From Sipunculus nudus (Eukaryota > Annelida > Sipuncula > Golfingiida > Sipunculidae), in NCBI GenBank assembly GCA_026874595.1, contig CM049319.1, positions 41,395,973 to 41,459,972 on the forward strand: a stretch of DNA of 64,000 nt, written 5' to 3'. Within the stretch, counting starts at the first letter, position 1. Each line of letters begins with the position of its first letter. Made by a program: the position numbers and the translations under genes. The notes beneath the pieces were generated by a model. The model searched no databases and was not told where the DNA came from. It was given only the letters and a program-made list of their open reading frames with translations. Positions 20,870 to 33,400 of this stretch are shown here, one piece after another.

Positions 20870-22440
20870 CTCTCTTTATTAATCTTTTCTTTTACTTTTT
20901 TATTTCTTTTTTTTTATTCAAACAAAAGACGATACATAGATTGGATCATTGTTAACAATACACATGTGGCGTTGACAGAACATTTCTTCAAATTATCACA
21001 TCAATCTGTAACAGTTTAATATACATTACAATATAAACTCAAAAATATATTGAATACACACGTCATACACAATCAAATATGCATTGCACACTGATGCATA
21101 TAAACATAATATCTAAACACACACACATATTAACTCAAATTGTTTGCTTGGCAGGTACATAATAAGTTGAGTATTCATGGTTGTTTACACCCTAAACATG
21201 AACTGTATTCCTTACTCTGTATAGGGATTTTTTTTCGTACTTTTTTGTAATAGCCCAGAACTGTATTAAATTACAAACATTTTAGGTTATCAGAGGTAAT
21301 AGAGGTTTCATTTCTTTAAGTGGTCCTCTAGTTCTAACCCTTTTTTAGCAATGAGATATGCTTCTTTTTGCAAGGATTTCAAAGTACAAATAAATTTTGC
21401 AAATACACTTGCAACAGATGGAAAAGAATTACCTTTAAAACTAATATACTTACATGTGAGAATAATGGTATTTATCATGATATTTTCTTAACTGATAAAA
21501 GGATTCGAAAAATAACCATATTTTTTTTATTTCAATCATATTAAATATCACATGGTTTAAACATTCCTTAATCTTAAAGTAGAAATTCTTTGTAACTGTA
21601 CACTCATAAAACAAGTGAACAATTTGATTCTTGATAAAAAAAAAAAAGCAATAGTCACATCGACCCGTTTCATTTAATTTCCATTTGTATAAATTTCTGT
21701 TAACTGCCTAGTATTTAAACGAAGTTCCTTTTCTTGCACAGTAACATCCAAGCATTCGTCCCAAATAATGTTTCTGAACTCAGTTTTGTCCTGAATACAT
21801 TTACTGTAAATCAGTTTTTAATTTAATTTTGATATAGAATATGGCTTGTTGTTGATAAATACTGAATCATCGCAGATATTTATATTCTCAAACGTATGCT
21901 CTTTCATCAAAGAACGTAAGTTCGTTGAGACTGAGGCAATTACTGACTGTTATAGAAGTTTATCTAATTCAGTTAAATTACCATTAGTCATATTATTCCA
22001 AGATTTAAATGACCCATACGTATTAACAAGGTCATTTATGTAATCAATTCCGACAGATAATAAATTTTTGTAAAAAAAAGGGGCGCATTGTTAATTTGTA
22101 ATAATGAATTATTCCAAAATGTTTGAGATAATAATTCATCCCTAGATTCTGGATAACTTTTTGAAATTTCGGTCCATGAAAACAAGTATTTTTTGTAGAA
22201 TTTTGGCAGATCCTGCAGAATGCTTGCTTAATCAAAATTTGTTCTAATGAAAGATGTTGCTCCTATTCTACTTTAATAACATGAGACTAACTTCGCCCAA
22301 GGTTTATTTTCGTCAGTAATTTGTCGTTTTATCCTTTCTTTTACTTCAAAATATCAATTAATTGCACCTGAATCTGTCAATAAATGTTAAGAAAGTCTAA
22401 ATGAAACTTACCTTCATTTTTATTTATTTGGAAAATGTTG
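20870..22440 (-). mobile_element. LINE 3' end (non-LTR retrotransposon) remnant
   Basis: On the minus strand, past many stops, the text after the reverse transcriptase domain is readable: FIRTNFD near 22240, FWNNSLLQINNAPLFYKNL near 22090 and GIDYINDLVNTYGSFKSW after it. Then near 21655-21560 a CDYC...HLFYEC box gives the Cys/His zinc motif at the C-terminus of many LINE proteins. The order matches ORF2 C-termini of L1/Tx1-like LINEs. It ends in A-rich DNA near 20880, abutting the MITE at 20864. The reverse transcriptase itself is not present. Confidence 0.65.
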
Positions 22441-22449
22441 ATAATTTAT

Positions 22450-24500
22450 TGGTTTTGCATTTTAAAGATGAAAATAAAAACAGTGTTGTTACATCAGACT
22501 TCCAAGAGGGTGTAACATTCTTTTAAAGTGCCTCTTAAGCACTTAGTATAAAAATGAAAATGACTGAATTGAAAATATTTGTAAAAAAAGAGTAAAATAG
22601 AGAAAAACTCAGTGATTTATATCAAACAACCCTGCTTGGCTTTCCTTTTTCGCTTACCTCTTTTCCGCGATACGGTTTTACCTCTCAACAGGACGTGTCT
22701 CGCCCATTGTATGTTATATGCAGTACATCCGTGACTTGCAGCAAGACCTAAGATTTACTCATGCTTTTTTTGTTTGAATCAAGTTTGGTGTTTTATCCCT
22801 AGACTGGCCTAGTTTAAGCTAGTTTAAGCTTAATTCATCTCCTACCAGAGGCATCAAACTTGCTGTGTCGCAACGCTTACAATAGGTACTACCACCTTGC
22901 GGCATATGATATAACTAAATTACGGCACTCCGGCCGACTACTAGTATTTTTCGACTGGTAAACTCCACCGGTTATGGGACGGTCAAAGCCAAACATCACT
23001 ACCTCGCTGAACTAAGGTCTTTTCCAATGACGCCAGCATTAATTGGTGTCCATCCAGGATTTATTTTTTCAAAACCAACATGCTTCATTCAGCCATCAAT
23101 TATTGCGGGTTAGCAGTTGGCTACTAATAGTCCAATTTAATTAGTCTTAATGTTTTTAGGCCCTCGCATTTTGCTCTTTGTCTGCCTTGTAGTGTCTTCT
23201 TTGTCTCTTTATTCTCAGGTATTTCTATGTAAGGGATACTGTCTGTTGATGATCTGTCCAGAAGTTTCTTGTCATTTTGTCCAATTATATATATTGTTCT
23301 TTCACTTTTATTTTAGGGTATTGATAGGTGACTGTGCTGTATTATTTCCCTTATTCCAGCATCTTTTTTACTTATATTTTTCACAGTGTTGATTTTAATT
23401 TCAGAGCGATTGCCAATATTACATTTATGCATACATTCTGATTTCATTATTTCAGTATAACCTCTTTAAACTTTATTTGTGGTATCACATATTTGCATTT
23501 TATTTTAAATCTAAGCCTAACTTTGGCCTGCTATCACTTGTAAAATTTCATTGTTAAATTTTACTTCTCACAACAATACAAACATTGTGACTCCAGATAA
23601 GCTTGTGTAAGCTTGCTTGGCCGAGATTCTTTATCCTTTCCATCATGTATTTGTGTAAGCGTATTGGGCCTACGGCGACCCGAAATGTCCCACTATTTGC
23701 ATCAATATTTCTTCATTTAACTCTAGTTAAATAGATGCTGAAGAACACTATGCATCTTTTTCTTTCTTTGACGTTAGATATGTGCATTTTATACAACTCT
23801 GATGCGTTGACTGCCTTTCATTAAAGTACTGCTGGGTGTGCACTTAGCTTTACCATTTTAACCATTCTTGAAACTACTTTCTGGTATGTAAAAGGTATAT
23901 TATAGTCATAGAAAAATATAGTTTTCCTTGCTTCAGTTTATTTTCATTATTTTCTTTTGTACTACATTTAAATGATTCAACAGAGCCTCTCATGTTTCCA
24001 CCTGCATGCAGCTGCAGTTGTTCTATCACTAAACAGGTTCTTTTTTCCCTTGATGGAGCATGTGTTGTTACATTCTGTGTTTCGGGAGATTAAATTATTC
24101 CCCACCCTGCTATTGGATTATTTTGCAGACCCTGGCCATTATAACAAGCGAATAGAAAAAAAAATGCCCTGAATGCCTGCACTAGGCATGGCCTATTCTC
24201 CAGGTTCTGCCCTCCCCGCTTTGTTAATCCTTTGTATCAGAAAAATTGTTTGGATCATGCAATTTGATATTAACATAACCATTAATAGCTTTTATTTGTA
24301 TTTAGTTATTCGAAATATAATTTGCATTTCCACCACCATTTTCATAGTCACGTCACGAGTTCCTCCTCGACTTTGCTTGATCCAGCTCTTGTTTACATCC
24401 AATCTAAAATCATCCCTTCTCAATTTAGAAATTATCTCTTCTTTGGGCTGTTCATACATCAGTATCATATTGATATCGCTGTGCTACAAATGTCTTGTTT

Positions 24501-24552
<52 letters not shown>

Positions 24553-25840
24553 ACTGTCCTTGTTTTCTAACTTTGTTCGGTTGAATGCACCGGTGCCTTC
24601 CCATACATGCGGGTCCCGCATGCACATTTTGGAACTCCAGCAATGTTGAATTTCTGCGGGGTCCCGCATGCATGTGGATGCCACCTGCGGTATATTAGTT
24701 TGCTGGTATTTGCCCTTGTCCTTTTGAAACTTAAAATAGCTGACAGTGCTTTTTATTCAGTTCGTAACCATTGGACCTATATAATATCCAGAGAAGTCCT
24801 TGAAAGAATTGTTCATGTTGGACCCCTGAAATTAGGTCACCGTGATCTATATTCTCCAAGTTATATAGCCTGTTTTCATTGTCATCTTAGAATATCGAAA
24901 AAGGCTTCTGTATCTCGATAAGTTGTACATCGATTGCCATTATTCTTGCCTTGAATATTGGTAATGGAAAGTTTTATCAGTTCCTGAAGACTGCTTTTTT
25001 CCCCTCTGTTAACAAGGCATAAAACTAAACACTGGACCTATAAACTTCTGGCTTTATATCTAGGGAAGTCCTTTTAAGTGCCCATTAGAAACATTAGATC
25101 TTCACATTGGTGATTATAGGTTATAATAATATTTATATCCTCATTTGCATGAATTACTTCGACATAAGTGGGGTATTCGGCTTAAGCGAGTTCGACACGA
25201 CGAGGTTTCACTGTACTTGCCTTTTGCACATCTGGTATCATAGCCCGAACCAATTCATTTTATTAAAAAAGCCTTTATGGAATTTTTTTTTCGATGGCAA
25301 GAAACAGCGAACATTATTTTATAATGGTGTTATTTTTTAATGTCCATTATAAATTATTATACAAAATAATGTTCAGACCTGTCCTAAACACAAGTGATGT
25401 AGGTGCTGTTAGTCTCTTTCTACATAGGATTTGTTTAGGACCATGTATAGAAAAACAAATGTATTTTTGGTTATTTGTGTTCTTGTTTTCTTTGGTTGAA
25501 ATTTGTACTGGGTTCATGTGTCTTATTCTATTGTAAGTGTTGACGGATTGAAGTCTTTAATGGTCGGTACATGTTTGAACCTGTTCTTAGTTTTGATGTA
25601 TTAGTAAACCTACTAACTCTTAAGGCTGTTCTGAGGGCTCTGTTTTGTTGAACTTCCAATTTATATGAGTTCAGCTGTTTGTCTTAGCCTATTTTTCAAC
25701 TGATTTTAGTCCAATAAGATTTGCGGATTGTTCAGCAGGTGAATGCAAAATAGAAAAACTGTTCTCGAGCGTGGCATTTATTTCCTTAAAGTTACTAATA
25801 AATATGATATGACAGCTTGATAAGATTAGGTAAGATACTC
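22450..25840. other. Gene-free AT-rich stretch
   Basis: No convincing exon. It contains a (TA)n tract at about 24503-24549 and, at 24740-24850, a fragment of the dispersed repeat carrying AGGTCACCGTGATCT (24834-24848). Upstream exons of the bHLH gene may lie here but none could be defended. Confidence 0.5.
24503..24549. repeat. (TA)n microsatellite
   Basis: About 23 uninterrupted TA units. Confidence 0.95.
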
Positions 25841-25849
25841 TTTTTTCAG

Positions 25850-25920
25850 GGTAAATACATTATGTGGCATGAAAATATCATAGTCGCTGCTGTCCCATTC
25901 AGCCCTGACTACATGAAAAG
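25850..25920 (+). CDS. Weak internal exon candidate
   Basis: A strong acceptor (ACTCTTTTTTCAG) precedes an open frame whose text is IMWHENIIVAAVPFSPDYMK, with a poor donor (AAAAG then GTTAAAG). Composition looks protein-like, but the phase left (two bases) does not join the bHLH exon at 27161 in its open frame. It may be an alternative exon, part of an unknown gene, or chance. Not recognised. Confidence 0.15.
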
Positions 25921-26608
25921 GTTAAAGATATTAAGATGAACATTATAGTCCAAATTAAATATATTAAAATACATTAAAAGTGTAATAATATTGGTGTTTG
26001 ACACCAACACACATATGACACATGACATATGTGTAACATTTATCCAATTCCTAAAGATATTCTTCACTGAAAAATACTTTAAAATGCTCCAACCTTTTGG
26101 CATTTCTATCACGTTTACTAAGACAATTCCATTTCACAGCTCCTCTATCACTTTTTTTGCCCATTTCTCTTAGTAGTCATATATATTTTACTGTTTTCTT
26201 GTAAACATTGAACACATATTCTGTACTGGGACATTTTCAATTTTAAATATTAAACATGCTGTGTGAAAATTGCTACTCTCTTGTGGCCTTCATACATTAG
26301 CCAGATTCTGTGATTGCTGTGATGGTGTTGGTATCTTCTTTGATACTGCTATACTTTATTCTCTATTCTGTAGTCTGTGCATGCCATATTTATGTCCTTG
26401 ACTGTATGTATCAAATGATGTATCACTATAATAAAAATGAGGTATTATAATACTATTATACAGTATACAGTGTTTCTTTATTAAAATAAGGCTTACATCA
26501 TAACATTTTGAGATATCATGTCTATGTGGTTTTTGAAGTTTAAAATAATAGATCTAGTACTCCAAGACACTTAAATCCCTGTGCTCTTTTCAACCTAAAT
26601 ACCATCAA

Positions 26609-26920
26609 TCATAATATTAATATTTCCAAATCCCATAGTTTCTTCTTGGTACCTCCTGCCATATATTCAGTTATATTTAAAGTGAGTTTGTTGCTTGCAA
26701 ACCATTGAGATAAATTAGGAATTTCATTATTTAATACACTTTGCATCTCAGTTTTGGTATCACAAACATAGTATAGCGCTGTATCATCAGCAAACAGAGG
26801 TATGTATAAAATGTAATAACTGGAAAAAGAAATATGCTCTTGTATTTCAAGACACATACCTGACAGTGTAGTCTGAAGTAATATGTTTTTATTATTCGAG
26901 ATACAACATAGATACATCAC
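26609..26920 (-). pseudogene. LINE reverse transcriptase fragment
   Basis: A 103-residue frame with YIPLFADDTALYYVCD, the FADD catalytic box of non-LTR reverse transcriptases, followed by LSQWFASNKLTLNITE, the next conserved block. This pattern is usual in CR1/L2/Jockey-type LINEs. Nothing before or after it is preserved, so it is a short 5'- and 3'-truncated piece. Clade not resolved. Confidence 0.8.
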
Positions 26921-27160
26921 AACATAGATACATCGGAAACATCAACATCGGTACATCATAGACAAGGTTTCAAAACATAATATGTTGAATATACCTCTGG
27001 TTGGCAATATGATAACTAACAAATGACCAGTGGAAGTTGTAATTGGACTTTCAGTTTTGTCGGTTGTAGTTTATTTCAAGAAAATCTAATTTTATCGGCA
27101 AAAGTTGTTGGATTTATGTTGTTCTGGGAGTTTATGAAAAATTAATTTTATGCCACACAG

Positions 27161-27423
27161 TCAGAGCCAAGAATACCGCAAGTTGGTCGAACACCAGTTT
27201 CAAACCTGACTTTGAACTCGAGTGGGTCTGATGGTACACAGAGCTCTCCTGACTACCTGCCGACCCCACGGGCACCTTACAACACACCCGAAGACAGTCT
27301 TTGTCCTCACCTGTCTCCTGCCACACTCCCACTTGGACCACTCAGTATGCTGCATGAAGATTCCTCTTTCAATGAATATGACATTGGCAAACAGCAGCAT
27401 AATGCCAAAGAACGGTTCCGCAG
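27161..27423 (+). CDS. bHLH gene, exon with Ser/Pro-rich region and start of basic region
   Basis: 263 bases, entering in phase 0 after the acceptor TTTTATGCCACACAG and leaving in phase 2 at a CAG-GTGTGT donor. It codes for a Ser/Pro/Thr-rich stretch (SSPDYLPTPRAPYNTPEDS, then LCPHLSPATLPLGPLSML) and an acidic piece before KQQHNAKERFR. The residue after is split across the 9-kb intron. The disordered part may be an activation domain. An internal Met near 27343 could serve as a start, but an upstream exon is more likely. It is clearly GC-richer than its surroundings. Confidence 0.75.
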
Positions 27424-30400
27424 GTGTGTTCACTTTATTTGTTTTATATCTGCTGTATAACTTGACTATTGCCTGTTTGATAACTCTGTTTAAGGAACGC
27501 TAACATTTTTATCAACTTGCATTTTTTAAAAGATATTAATCAGGATATTATGTATTTTGCATTTCCATATTAACAAAATATATATATTTTTTTTATTTTG
27601 AGTTAGACTGAATCCAAATCATCTGAGCAATTGGCATTGGCCTATCTGACATATTCAATCTTGGAAAGGTGAATGGTTGTCGAGAAAATCCTTGGAAACG
27701 CAAAATAATAATGCTTTGACTTATATTCCCTTCTGCATTTTCACATGTAGTTTTAGAAGGTGTTTGTCTGACTGGCACCAGGTAACTGTTTCACTGTGGT
27801 GACATTAATATTAAACTTAATATGCTGCCAGATTATTATAAAATGTTCTTGGGAATCCATAATTAGCTCACTCTGACATTTTAGCTCAGTTGACTTTCAA
27901 TCATGCTGAGCTATAGCGATGGGTCTTTGGCCATATTCCTTCCATCAGGCCATTCTTTAGCAGGGCAGACATCTTAGCTATGTTACCCAGAAAGCTCTTG
28001 CTTACAATCCAGAGAGGTCCTTGTGATCACTACTTGAAACCCCAAATCAGGTCACAGGTCTATTTTGTAGCCTATGCAGCAAATATATGATAATTAGCCA
28101 ACCTCTTAGCTTATTTGATGGTGCGGTGTCATACGTAGAGTAATTTTTAGTATCTTTGTGATAGCAGGAGCTAGCATCACCAGATTTTATGCAAATTTTT
28201 CATCTTTCAAACATTGTGGGATGCCACCTGTATATGCTTTAAGTGGTGCCATCTCCATACCACCAAGTGTGTAGCAGTGATTTCATAGACCTTGATTTTG
28301 CAACCCACTTTGGTACCTAGTGCATGAATAATAAGTGAATCTGTGAAATGATCACATACATTTGTTCTTGGCGGATATCTCATGCGCTGTTTGGATCAAA
28401 CGTTTAGCATTGTCATGAAGGCAGCAAGAATCTAACCATTCAAATGCATATAAACCTTACATGTTTCTTGTACATTGTGTTCTAGTTCAGACAGCATGTG
28501 AAGTGTATTGTTTGCATTTTGCTGGTGGGTTTGATTGGCAGTTGCGATTTCGGCAAACACAATTCCTGTTCACAAGTCCTTCTGCAAATACAAGTCTTAA
28601 GTCCGTTGGAGAGATCTCCGTTGGTCGTTTATAGACTCTGACGTTCTATACACCCAGAAATCGTCCCGCAGCTGATCAGACAATCGCGGACACTCCTCTG
28701 GGCTGACAAACAGTAAGACTACACCATCTAGCGCCCTGACCCAGGTGTTTGTGTCTTTTCTCTAGCGTCTACAGCTTTTATACGCCTGCTTACGTCACAC
28801 ATCCTGACCGACGTTGGCCTATCGCCTTACAATATTATGCGGTATGTCATTAATTGCATGAATACTATAATGGACACGCCTCCAGAGACCAAAGCATGAG
28901 GAAAATCAAGTACGCAGGTGCGTTGCCTTTGACATCTACAGGAAACCCTCCAATTCTCATGGAATTACAACTGTACTGAAACCAACATCAAATAAAACAA
29001 CCGGGTTCTCTTAACCTACGTTCCCACGCTAATATCGATACATGATACTATATATTGATGTACAACAAATTATATAAACAATCATCAAGTTATATTATTC
29101 TTACTTGAATAAGCAAACATAGGGCGTAGTATAGTGTCTACTGTCTAGTGCTGTAATGTGGTATAATGTAGTTGCTTTGTCTTTTCGTTTACAGCTGCAG
29201 CCGCACCTAGGACCCCTGACCGAAAGAAGGCTAAGTAAGTCCTTCCTGGTGGACATAGTCACGACTTTCACAGTGCCTCTCAGTTGCTTCCCATGGAAAC
29301 TGGGTACCCAGCGGACCCAGACTAAACTGCGAGGGATCTCGGAGCAGGTTAAGTCCCGGGGTGCAGTTTGCAGGCTCACTGGCATGCGGACACACCAATC
29401 ACAGATATACTGTGCAGTGAGATCATTAATACAAAACATGGTGCATTTCACGATAGCTAAATCACCATGAGTCTCTTTAGAATTTACTGTTATTGTAGCT
29501 GAATTAACCAGCTTAAACTATCAGCTTAACTATTTTGTAATCGCTTAGTTCATTGCATAATCATTATCCCACGCAGGCCTTGTTTGTTTTTTTTCTAGTA
29601 CTTTTTCGCGGTGCTGTAATAGGTTTTGTTTGCACACATTTGGTTTCTCGGTTGTCATGTTGTGTTGGAGGTGATGATGGATAATCAACCCTGCGCTGAT
29701 ATGGTGTCTTATCCGTCGTTCTTACTTCAGGGTGATGTTTATCAGTATTACTAACAGGGTGCTGAATCTGAACCTTATTGGGAGATCCATTTAAGAATCT
29801 CTGTTTCTTCTGTAGGTTTGACCACACTCTTTAGTTACGTAGTATTATGTGGATGTATCATGTTCTCCAGTAACAACGGCTTGGGTCCATGTTTTATCCA
29901 ACTATACTGTTACACTATCACCCATGTGCGGATTTTGGCAAGTCTCGCGTGTTGGTCATAGTCGGCTTCATCTGAGGATGTTGCAAATGAGATTTTGCTG
30001 AATCAACCAGCATTGGCTCCAAGGTCTGATCAGAACATGGTAATTTGTCATTGACACGTCAAATCATGAGCAACTGAGCAGGTTTGTAAGGCAGTCCACA
30101 TACCGGAGTGTTCCAATATTCCAGAAGAGCGATATGCGGTTCCTTGCCTTCATGAAAGGCTTTCTTAAACAGAGTTTACATGATGTTGACAAAGCGTTCA
30201 CTCTGGCTGTTAGATTATTCGTATGTAGGGGAACAAGTAACCGTGCGAAATCCCCACTGATGAGAGAATTCTTTGAACGTATAACTGCCGAAAGGCATAA
30301 TGCCACTCACCAAAACATCGGGAATGCCACTTCCTGGAAATCCTTTTTCAGAGCCTTTATTACTCCCTTGGCTATTTTGATATCCAACTTGCTTATCTCG

Positions 30401-33400
30401 TCATACTTTGAAAAATAAAGCAAAACTAAAACAAAGTATGCCTTTCCTTGAAAGTCAAACAACAGATCCGCCTCAAGTTTACATCATTGGCGTTGTGGGA
30501 CGCTGTGCGACATCAATGGTTCTTTGTAGTTCGAACGATTGTACGTGGTACAGCGTTTCATAAATGTAATGTCTTTGTCCATGTTAGGCCAGTACACGAT
30601 ATCTCACGACACTTACACATTTTTCCATTTCAAGATGGCCCTCGTGCAGTTTGACAGAAGTTTCATTTTTCTCAGACTCAGGAATTATCAGTCTTTCCCG
30701 TTTTCCTCATGGATCTGATCGCGTAAATTCCAATATGGTTGAAAATCATGAGGAACTGAGAATTTTTGCTTTGGCCACCCATAATATACCTAGTTTTGCA
30801 TGTTACAAAAGTCTTTGTCTAATTTTGTTGCTGCGGGAGTTTGTTTGAGCCTCACTGGTGTCGCTGGATAAGTGGCTTTGATCTTGTGAATACGCATCTC
30901 AGAGCCAATTGTATCACAAGCTGGTTCGTCTGATACGTGGATTTACGATAGTGTATCAGCGATATACATTTTGGATCCTGGTACATATTTAATACACAGC
31001 TGATATTTCATGAGCTTTAGAAGCATCAATTGGATTCTTGGCGTTACACTATACAGTGGTTTTCGAAATATGGTCTCCAGGGGGCGATGATCACTCTGCA
31101 CCTCACCTTAAGAACCATGTATGTACTGGTGTTGCTTTTCAGTGGAAAACACAATAGCTAGTAGTCCCTTCTTTAATTGCGCATATCTGGATTCTGCATT
31201 TATTAAAGAGCGAATAGCGTATTCGATTGGTTGCCCTGTATCAAACATGCACCGAGAACTGTTGATGATGCGTCTGCCTGAATTGTCAGCGGACCTTCAG
31301 GATCATACAACCTTAGCACAGACTTACTACTAAGCATTCATTTTATGTGATCCAGCGCTGCCTTGTGTTCAGATTCCTATTTCCACGGTGTGTCAGCTTT
31401 TAACAGCCGTCGCAGGGGGCTGATGACGGATGATTTGTTTGGAATTAATGGAGACAAAAAGTTCAACATGCCCACAAGGCGTTGGGCTGAGTGAATGTCA
31501 GTACGATTTGGCATATCTAGGATAGCTTGTATTTCAGCGTCATCAGGCTTAGGTCCATCTGGAATGTTTTCTTTTGTTGTATCTTGCCGGCACTCGAAAT
31601 ACAAAATGGCATCCGTTTGAAACAAAATCTGCCAAATGGTTTGTGAAATGTATACAGTGCAGCGCTATCCGAATCAAAATCTGGGTCATTCCAGTCAAAT
31701 GATGTACATTTTAAATAGCGTCTTGGGCCTATGATATGAATTCAGATCTACTTATATTCTCTCTGCTTGAGAAAAAGTATATAATATGGATGACATTTTG
31801 TCAAGCACCAAGAAATTCTCAGATTTTAATGTCCTCTAAGTTACTATTCCGACAACCGCAGAATTATTTGCAGGGGGTCGTAAATTGAAAAATATTGGTA
31901 TTCTAATACTGAGTTGTCCTTTCCTGTGACGTTTACAGTGTCGCCTGTGGATCAACCTTTTGCAGGTAATGAATTATGAAAAATAGTTTAGTTTATGAGT
32001 TTTGTCCCTCATGGTCATGTCCACTACGTTTCCCTGACTTGTTAGTTCCATAAAACCCGCAAGGGTACTTGATAATACATGTGGATAGTCACCAGATTGC
32101 GCCTGAAGTATTTATGACTGAAAAGAACTGTGAAAGCTACATTTTTGGTCTGAATGCAGAAGTTTCCGAAAGACTTGTACAAGATAAGATCGTACCTTTA
32201 TCTAACGTTTACTGGTGTTGTTAGATTCATGTAGTCGGAACTACTTTGTAAAACTTACTTGAGAGAAAAAGTTCAGTCCTGTCATGTCTTTGTGCTCAGT
32301 CGTCATCAGTTGGATATCTTGTGAACTCTATAACTTTTGCATATTTTCCCCTGATATTTGCAACACAAATGGTTTCTACAAAAATGTCACATTACTGGAG
32401 CGTGGTGGCGTAATGATTAAGGCGCTGGGCTTGTGACCTCAAGGTTGCGGGTTCGCGTCACGATCTGACCGCCGTCTCCAAGGCAAAGTCTTTACCACAA
32501 GGGTGCGCTCTCTCGACTCAGGAGTGATTGCATGGGTACTGGTCATGGGAGGAAGGCAAGTGTAAAACAAAATAACCTTCTAGCGCCTGATATGGCTGCT
32601 TGGGTTTTATGCTCCCAAGGGAGACGAGAAAAGCTACAAGAATGAGCAGGCCCGAAAGACCAGGAAGGCAAAGTGTAAAGTCGGATGATTGAAAGTCATC
32701 TGAGCTATAGCAATTACTCTTTGTCCGTCCGTCTGTCTGTTAGTTAACAAGCAAAAGTCGTAACCGTTGGACCTAGAACCTTCTAACTAAAAACCAATGG
32801 AGGTCCATAAAAAAATTCTCATCGGAAACCTGAAATAAGATCACGGTGACCTATATCCTTTGAGCTTTGGGGTTCGTAAGTGCCCCCCCCCCCCCCCGGA
32901 ATAATCAACAAATTTGATACAAAAGCTCAAATATCTGAATCACCGATGCATTGATAGCCATGGTTCTTTCCATGCATATTGATCATGGAATTTTCATCAT
33001 TCCCGTTAGACCTAGAAACTTCTCCAACTATATATTCAGGGACGTTCTAGTCCAGTCTCCTTGGAAACCTGACATTAGATCATGGTGACCTATATTTTGC
33101 GAACCATAGCTGAAAACATGAATTTGAGCATCCAGTCAGTCAGATGGGGCGCACATTGTATCCGCTAGGCCTAGAATCTGCCAACGAAACATCCATGGAA
33201 GTCCATAAAAATTGTCGTTGGAAACTTGAAATTAGGTCACTGTGACCTATATCCTTAGAGTAATGGAGCTCGTAAGTAACCCCCCCCCCCAGAATAATTA
33301 AAAATTGAAACAAAAGCTCCAATATCTAAAAAACCAATGCATTGATTACCATGGTTTTTTTCCATGCACATTGATCTTTAAGTGCTTATTCATTTCCTGA

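Noticed and set aside
24452-24684. Frames with long Tyr-Ile runs
   Set aside because: They are produced by the (TA)n tract; no domain.
32397-32475. tRNA gene
   Set aside because: Stems are imperfect and the sequence runs on into a ~200-base body; a tRNA-derived SINE fits better.
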